NCBI RefSeq assembly: GCF_002735305.1
Contig: NZ_PDYG01000003.1
Span: 1 to 64,000 of the forward strand
DNA: 64,000 nucleotides
Reading direction: 5' to 3'
From: Agathobacter ruminis
GTDB lineage: Bacteria; Bacillota; Clostridia; Lachnospirales; Lachnospiraceae
The notes beneath the pieces are model-generated. The model was given only the letters and a program-made list of their open reading frames with translations, ran no database searches and had not been told where the DNA came from. Both the position numbers and the translations under genes were made by a program. This document shows, piece by piece, positions 60,201 to 64,000 of the stretch (positions within the stretch are counted from its first letter, which is position 1; each line of letters starts with the position of its first letter).

Positions 60201-61085
60201 CGAAATCGTTTTCGTAGCATCCGAATTTTTAGAAGTCTCAGCCTTTACCTTAACCTGTTCTCCGATATTTGTGACTGTGTAGCCACCACCCTCTTTTTGA
60301 GTAATGGATGCTTTCTTTACCGTGATGCTGTCGAATTTGGCAGACATATTATCGCTTCCGCTCAATTTCAAGACATCCTGGAATGCAATGACATCAGGTG
60401 TTCCGTTAACCGAATAAGCAATTACTTTGTAAGTAATGCTGTTTTTGTCATCTGCCACTGTTCCGCTCTTATCAACCTGCAGATCGTATTCTGTGGTCAC
60501 CTGTTTCAACGGAATATCGATGCTCAGGTTGTCCGTGAATTGCACATGAATCTTGTCATTGTTCTCCACGGTCTGCTTGGAATAAATTCCCGCAAAATAG
60601 ACAGATCCCTGAACCGCTCCACCGTTTAGATTCGCGACATATTTGTCATTGAATGACAGCAATACCGAATAAGAGCCGTTGTTGTTTTTTATGAATTTGT
60701 AACTTCCTGCTGTGATATTGTTTGAATCATAAAGAATATAATTCGTGTCCAGCAATGATTGATCCATACTGATCCCGTTCGGATAGGTGTATGAATAATC
60801 CTTGCTGTCCGCTGAGAGTGTACCCTTCGGCAACTTAAACTCAATATCCATGGAATCACCGATATAATAATCGTTGATTGGATCATAAGTAATGTCGCCT
60901 CTCTCATATACCGCAGTCAGATAAGGTTTTAAATCCCTTGTCGATGCTGATGCGGGTTTGATTAAAGAGTACAATGAGATTGCAAGTACTATGCAAGAAA
61001 GTGCCGCAACTGCACTTATCCAAATATTTCGTTTCTTGTGACGCTGTAATCTTACACTTCCAAGACGCTCGATATCCTGATTCAC
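57204..61085 (-). CDS. Large LPETG-anchored pilus tip/ancillary adhesin
   Basis: A 1293-residue surface protein. After a cytoplasmic start and a hydrophobic segment (ISAVAALSCIVLAISLYSLI) come several adhesin-type domains with isopeptide-like folds, SpaA-type (KNARFTLFEYTDGS ... YYVMETKAPDGYELP, an E-box) and CnaB-type (EVEKIWRDGDGKATQKTDVS) repeats. LPETG is at 1257-1261 with a membrane helix and KKG tail. It probably forms the pilus tip or a side subunit. It starts with GTG at 61085 behind GGGGAGGGGAG, 19 bp before the pilin gene start region ends upstream of it in the same operon. Confidence 0.88.
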   Translation of the reverse strand: MNQDIERLGSVRLQRHKKRNIWISAVAALSCIVLAISLYSLIKPASASTRDLKPYLTAVYERGDITYDPINDYYIGDSMDIEFKLPKGTLSADSKDYSYTYPNGISMDQSLLDTNYILYDSNNITAGSYKFIKNNNGSYSVLLSFNDKYVANLNGGAVQGSVYFAGIYSKQTVENNDKIHVQFTDNLSIDIPLKQVTTEYDLQVDKSGTVADDKNSITYKVIAYSVNGTPDVIAFQDVLKLSGSDNMSAKFDSITVKKASITQKEGGGYTVTNIGEQVKVKAETSKNSDATKTISLTLPKLEAASKSSDGKTLVCNGYEITYKYTLNVPTDTTLTGRNDVKISSFDKKKGKYVEDSDFYSFRIDKRLDIKKSGWNSNGRGVWSIYVNSNRVNIAGMELKDDMFHGYDIKDFTVSPNNGYEYIYDRSRNITGIRFKAVKNGQNTQAYTINYNTELASDTEPTVNKVTIEGKEATATVYPYHEEEHHDDPEPGDKTTVEKQNDGASISADMNTLTLEWSTKITSSSNGLPKGALIRDNLSIWNECRQYFSYDQLLNIYQMLQNSAPWAGKTDRFRVYANKRDFSEWSRQVNWSDLTEKFCEEYYVYGFSFELTDAIAYSPSGLELHYFSSVDLSTAANRQEFNNTFDVDGASASATYTYQKASFKKTDADGNETDSEVVDDSGKLTWVVEAKLDSLQGYDTATITDYLPTGISLESVDMEVGWMKCSIDSIPQDGNIVEGNIFKYSSDENVHYQFGFDKDSGQVVIKLSRTNDQPMDFNSKIRITYHCKVKTDRIENYKKGNKYSFTNYATIQMGDLVLEGSQTQWWKEEYEVVKKTGTWDSSAQRIHYSIKINEYADDLVAGSDTLQLEDILSYAIDKDDEDRTVSLVQDTVRLYVCKIGSDGTITKNEMTNWNWEYESTEYSADVTGDVDRHVNKITATIPDSTFLILEYDYILAGNFESVEHPTLGVKNTATISGTSYISIDDKEEYEWSKSTHNAVVSGNFQYTFYKVEKANFGNALKNARFTLFEYTDGSNDIDTRKVYKTNEFGTFSIHYQTEDEQQYAFKKDTLYYVMETKAPDGYELPAEPARYYFFFSDRDKIDLPSGIRAINLLKHGGSEYVVNDIKPISIEVEKIWRDGDGKATQKTDVSEIVLDLHRIDTYYSDNDPNANRDLIIAQNIKIQPDANGYWHYVFDNLNRYCYHEVDGVQKAFPCKYYVEERSVQGYEWVTYGFDGISPETAIVTGKITLVNKAIQYELPETGGMGAAKWPIPLGIVFVLIASIGIGYKVGNKKG

Positions 61086-61123
61086 GAGAAACTCCCCTCC
61101 CCTTTTACATTATATGCCTTCTC

Positions 61124-61810
61124 CTAATTGACTTTACGCACTCCCGATAATGGCCAGATGCATAAGTCAACCCTGCCAACAATTTGCTCTTCCGAAATAC
61201 AACCAATGTTTGAATTTCGAGAATCGAGTGATACGCTTCTATGATCCCCCATCACAAAAATCTTTGACTCCGGAATTTGATACGGAAAATCAAGATTGCA
61301 ATCACCCAATGCTTTGTCAATCAAATACGGCTCATCGATTTCAATATCATTTACATAGACGGTTCCGTCCGCTGATATATTAATCCAATCCCCTGCCGTA
61401 GCAATTACCCTTTTTACTAAAATTTTGTTGTTATAATAAAAAGCAATGATGTCGCCGGTATTAAACTTGGCATTTTTGTTTGCCAAAAGTATTTCCCCCT
61501 CTTCGAGTGTCGGTGCCATAGAGTTGCCCGTCACCTGAAGCACCGGCATAAATACGTTGGATATGATAATTGCAAGTGCTGCCGCAACAATCAGTGTTCC
61601 AATCGTATTAAACAACGATCCGATAAATTTTTGATTATATTTGACCCTTCGCAATTCCTGCCGCAAGTCTTTGACTCGTAAATCATCAAAGTCCTCTTCA
61701 TCGGTCAGGATTTGAACGATGGTATCTTCCGTTGTTTCCTGCTTCTTATGTTTTTGATTATTCTTTTTCGTTTTTCGCAACCATTGTTTCAAGTTTCGTA
61801 ATGACATCAT
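61124..61810 (-). CDS. Type I signal peptidase dedicated to the pilus operon
   Basis: A 228-residue protein. It has an unusual 60-residue basic/acidic cytosolic N-terminus, one membrane helix (GTLIVAAALAIIISNVFMPV) and the peptidase core with Ser97 (GNSMAPTL), Lys133 (KILVKRVIATAGD) and GDHRSVSLDSRNSNIG. The Ser/Lys dyad makes it bacterial P-type, not SipW (Ser/His) type. It probably matures pilins of this operon. The start overlaps the small coiled-coil gene by 53 bp and has a weak ribosome site, so coupled translation is likely. Confidence 0.88.
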   Translation of the reverse strand: MMSLRNLKQWLRKTKKNNQKHKKQETTEDTIVQILTDEEDFDDLRVKDLRQELRRVKYNQKFIGSLFNTIGTLIVAAALAIIISNVFMPVLQVTGNSMAPTLEEGEILLANKNAKFNTGDIIAFYYNNKILVKRVIATAGDWINISADGTVYVNDIEIDEPYLIDKALGDCNLDFPYQIPESKIFVMGDHRSVSLDSRNSNIGCISEEQIVGRVDLCIWPLSGVRKVN

Positions 61811-61967
61811 TTATCCTGCCTGAATTGTTTAACTCCTCCTCCAACGAAGCAACATTTTGTTTTAATTCGCTAAGTTCCTTTCGCAAATGTTCCACCTCTT
61901 TGCTCCGGTCAAGAAGCATTTCCAACAATTCGCTTCTGGATAATTTTTTTAAATCTTTTTGTTTCAT
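61758..61967 (-). CDS. Small coiled-coil protein heading the pilus operon
   Basis: A 69-residue highly charged helical protein (KKLSRSELLEMLLDRSKEVE, HLRKELSELKQNVASLEEEL). Heptad pattern spans most of its length. Similar short proteins precede signal peptidase genes in Lachnospiraceae pilus operons, as I recall, but no function is known. GAAGGGG lies upstream. It overlaps the signal peptidase gene by 53 bp. Confidence 0.65.
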   Translation of the reverse strand: MKQKDLKKLSRSELLEMLLDRSKEVEHLRKELSELKQNVASLEEELNNSGRINDVITKLETMVAKNEKE

Positions 61968-62055
61968 CTTGGTGTTTGCCCCTTCATTTCGAAACCGAGC
62001 ATATAATATCGCATTTTTTCTGAAAAAGTAAATAGGTCTGAGACAATTTTTTTAG

Positions 62056-62086
62056 GTAATATGTTTTGTGTGACCTACATGTGACC
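62056..62086 (-). promoter_or_regulatory. Pilus-operon control region with the TGTGACC direct repeat
   Basis: TGTGACC-TACA-TGTGACC on the plus strand (62069-62086), the same heptamer pair as before the adhesin gene but inverted relative to transcription. A -10-like TATTAC follows after 7 bp (62056-62061 on the minus strand). A second possible -10, TATTAT, lies nearer the gene. Confidence 0.55.
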
Positions 62087-62117
62087 GTATCGAAAAAATA
62101 GAAACAGAAAAAATACG

Positions 62118-62142
62118 AAAAAAAGGCGGACATTTGTCCGCC
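62118..62142 (-). terminator. glyS terminator
   Basis: GGCGGACA-AA-TGTCCGCC followed by seven T on the minus strand, 28 bp after the stop codon. Confidence 0.9.
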
Positions 62143-62169
62143 TTCCAAAATTCCCAACTTCGAAATGCA

Positions 62170-63567
62170 TTAAAAAGCAAGTTTCTCATCGAAATATGCT
62201 TTTAAGTCTTCAATTTTAATTCTCTCCTGCTCCATAGTATCACGATTACGTACTGTTACGCAAGCATCATTTTCAGAATCGAAATCATAAGTTACACAAT
62301 AAGGGGTTCCGATTTCGTCCTGACGACGGTATCTTTTACCAATATTTCCGCGATCATCAAATTCACAGTTGTAATATTTGCTTAATTCTGCAAAGATTTT
62401 TTCTGCTCCTTCGTTCAATTTTTTGGACAGCGGAAGTACACCGACCTTAACCGGTGCAAGTGCCGGATGGAAATGCATTACGGTACGCACATCAGGCTTT
62501 TCTTCCGTGCCGATGTTCTCTTCGTCATATGCAGCACAAAGGAATGCAAGAACCACACGGTCAGCACCAAGTGACGGCTCGATTACATATGGGAGATATT
62601 TCTGGTTCAGCTCGTCATCAAAATAAGTCATATCCTGTCCGGATACATTCTGATGCTGGGTCAAATCATAGTCTGTACGGCTTGCGATTCCCCATAATTC
62701 ACCCCATCCAAATGGGAACAGGAATTCAATATCAGTGGTTCCTGTAGAGTAGAATGACAATTCTTCCGGATCATGATCACGAAGTCTCATCTCATCTTCT
62801 TTGATTCCAAGAGAAAGTAACCAGTCACGGCAGAACCCTCTCCAGTAAGAGAACCATTCATCCTGTGTGCCCGGCTTGCAAAAGAATTCCAGCTCCATCT
62901 GCTCAAATTCACGGGTGCGGAAGGTAAAGTTACCCGGCGTAATTTCATTACGGAATGACTTTCCGATCTGTCCGATTCCAAACGGAACCTTCTTGCGGGA
63001 AGTTCTCTGTACATTCTTGAAGTTTACAAAAATACCCTGTGCAGTCTCAGGGCGAAGATATACCGTATTCTTTGCATCTTCTGTAACACCCTGGAATGTC
63101 TTAAACATCAGGTTAAACTGTCTGATATCGGTAAAATTATGCTTGCCGCAGGAAGGACATGGAATGTTGTTGGATTCAATAAATTCAACCATCTCCTCAT
63201 TGCTCCATCCGTCTACGGAAGACTTTAATTCGATTCCTTTTTCTGCAGCATAATCTTCAATGATCTTGTCTGCGCGGAAACGCTCATGGCATTCCTTACA
63301 ATCCATAAGCGGATCGGAGAATCCACCAAGATGTCCGGAAGCAACCCAGGTCTGTGGATTCATCAGAATCGCGCAGTCCACACCGACATTGTATGGATTT
63401 TCCTGGATAAATTTTTTCCACCATGCTTTTTTCACATTGTTTTTCAGTTCCACACCAAGATTTCCGTAATCCCATGTGTTTGCAAGACCGCCGTAAATCT
63501 CGGATCCCGGATATACAAAACCTCTTGCTTTTGCCACCTGAACAATCTTGTCCATTGTCTTTTCCAT
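62170..63567 (-). CDS. glyS: Glycyl-tRNA synthetase (class II, homodimer type)
   Basis: A 465-residue enzyme that charges tRNA-Gly. Class II motifs are visible: [20 protein letters not shown] near motif 1, [20 protein letters not shown] as motif 2, and [10 protein letters not shown] as motif 3. The anticodon-binding domain starts near [17 protein letters not shown]. This is the archaeal/eukaryal-like alpha2 form found in Firmicutes such as Clostridia, not the alpha2beta2 form. No T-box is visible because the preceding gene lies only 22 bp upstream. Confidence 0.97.
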   Translation of the reverse strand: MEKTMDKIVQVAKARGFVYPGSEIYGGLANTWDYGNLGVELKNNVKKAWWKKFIQENPYNVGVDCAILMNPQTWVASGHLGGFSDPLMDCKECHERFRADKIIEDYAAEKGIELKSSVDGWSNEEMVEFIESNNIPCPSCGKHNFTDIRQFNLMFKTFQGVTEDAKNTVYLRPETAQGIFVNFKNVQRTSRKKVPFGIGQIGKSFRNEITPGNFTFRTREFEQMELEFFCKPGTQDEWFSYWRGFCRDWLLSLGIKEDEMRLRDHDPEELSFYSTGTTDIEFLFPFGWGELWGIASRTDYDLTQHQNVSGQDMTYFDDELNQKYLPYVIEPSLGADRVVLAFLCAAYDEENIGTEEKPDVRTVMHFHPALAPVKVGVLPLSKKLNEGAEKIFAELSKYYNCEFDDRGNIGKRYRRQDEIGTPYCVTYDFDSENDACVTVRNRDTMEQERIKIEDLKAYFDEKLAF

Positions 63568-63589
63568 AATTTTAATATCTCCTACTCAT

Positions 63590-64000
63590 TTATTTAAAAA
63601 TAATATATACATATCCAAGTGATTCTGCGATGTCCTCGTCCTTCGGCTGCTCGTCAAACGGGAATACGATTTCTTCGGTTGAAGTCTCGCCCTCTCCTTC
63701 AAGCTCCTCATCGGTTACAGAACCATCGCTTGCAGAATTTCCTTCTGTGCTTTCCGTTGTTTCGGTTGCCTGCTCCGTAGATTCGGTGGAAGGCGCCTTG
63801 GTTCCCTGCAAATGATTTCCCAGAGCAAATGAAATGGTATTTTCATCTACAATCTTGGTATGTTCGATTGAAACAAACTGCACATCGCCATAGGTATGAA
63901 CACTGTATGGCTCATTCTTAAAAATCACAACTTTGTAATCTTCATCAGAATCCATGAAGGAAGATTTGTCGCACTCTGTGGCAGTCTCATCCTTAACGCT
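63590..64000 (-). CDS. C-terminal part of an unknown, probably secreted protein
   Basis: An open frame that runs off the window and ends at 63590. The last 136 residues show a beta-rich stretch (VVIFKNEPYSVHTYGDVQFV), a Thr/Ser/Glu-rich linker (STESTEQATETTESTEGN) and a short C-terminus (SLGYVYIIFK). The linker suggests an extracytoplasmic lipoprotein or surface protein. No family is recognised. Confidence 0.6.
   Translation of the reverse strand, partial: SVKDETATECDKSSFMDSDEDYKVVIFKNEPYSVHTYGDVQFVSIEHTKIVDENTISFALGNHLQGTKAPSTESTEQATETTESTEGNSASDGSVTDEELEGEGETSTEEIVFPFDEQPKDEDIAESLGYVYIIFK

Noticed and set aside
62069-62086. Operator repeat as part of the glyS terminator
   Set aside because: The glyS hairpin and T-run at 62118-62142 are complete without it, and the same repeat occurs at 645 with no terminator in contact.
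1-64000. tRNA, rRNA, T-box or classical riboswitch genes
   Set aside because: I looked for cloverleaf ends, GNTGGNACCRCG-type T-boxes and long structured leaders and saw none convincing; a covariance search would settle it.

Overview
The window looks like a chromosomal segment of a gut-type Lachnospiraceae (Clostridia). The evidence is a low-GC core, Gram-positive sortase pili, strong AGGAGG-type ribosome binding sites, a split two-subunit transketolase, pyruvate phosphate dikinase, bacterial-type glycyl-tRNA synthetase, and Firmicutes mobile elements of the Tn4451/Tn1549 kind. The genus cannot be fixed from sequence alone.

Layout. (1) 1-4.3 kb, minus strand: a SARP-type regulator, a small unknown protein, two Gtf3-like protein glycosyltransferases and the start of a Ser/Glu/Thr-rich surface protein, which together look like a glycosylated-adhesin module. 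(2) 4.4-9.3 kb: transaldolase and split transketolase (+), then a PIN-PhoH ATPase and a membrane J-domain protein (-). Both of the latter have an intrinsic terminator between promoter and start codon. (3) 9.3-12.9 kb: a hybrid sensor kinase co-transcribed with a fused Gtf3-like/GT-D glycosyltransferase. (4) 13-17.8 kb: an operon for an FAD reductase, a phloretin/DAPG-hydrolase-like C-C hydrolase and an FMN reductase, divergent from a PucR-type regulator; this is a plausible anaerobic polyphenol catabolic unit. (5) 17.8-28.2 kb: accessory genes (transporters, methyltransferases, tautomerase, nucleotidyltransferase, XRE regulator, TrmO) with two broken genes.

(6) 28.3-48.05 kb: a decayed integrative conjugative element. 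Its proposed ends are an 18-bp direct repeat, one copy inside the 3' end of ppdK and the other a ppdK 3'-end scar. It keeps XRE, RepA, ParA, ParB, PcfB and VirD4 genes but no integrase and no transfer channel. Its virD4 is split by a nested 10.1-kb mobilizable element (about 32.11-42.22 kb) with a large serine recombinase, TnpW, a MobA/L relaxase, a recognisable MobQ-type oriT and a primase-helicase. Its cargo is an RlmA-family rRNA methyltransferase and a Mef-like efflux pump. The methyltransferase is preceded by an 8-codon leader, MVTFMRLR, of the macrolide-arrest type.

(7) 48-50.7 kb: ppdK. (8) 50.8-62 kb: one long operon that combines a sortase-assembled pilus (LPXTG adhesin, LPXTG pilin, class C sortase, own signal peptidase) with two TasA/camelysin-like fibre proteins. 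(9) 62-64 kb: glyS and the end of an unknown protein.

The most interesting link is a heptameric direct repeat, TGTGACC-N4-TGTGACC (11-bp period, the geometry of SARP/OmpR-type sites). It lies directly in front of the adhesin gene at 0.6 kb and in front of the pilus operon 61 kb away. I infer that the SARP regulator at 3.1-4.3 kb may co-control the glycoprotein and the pilus.
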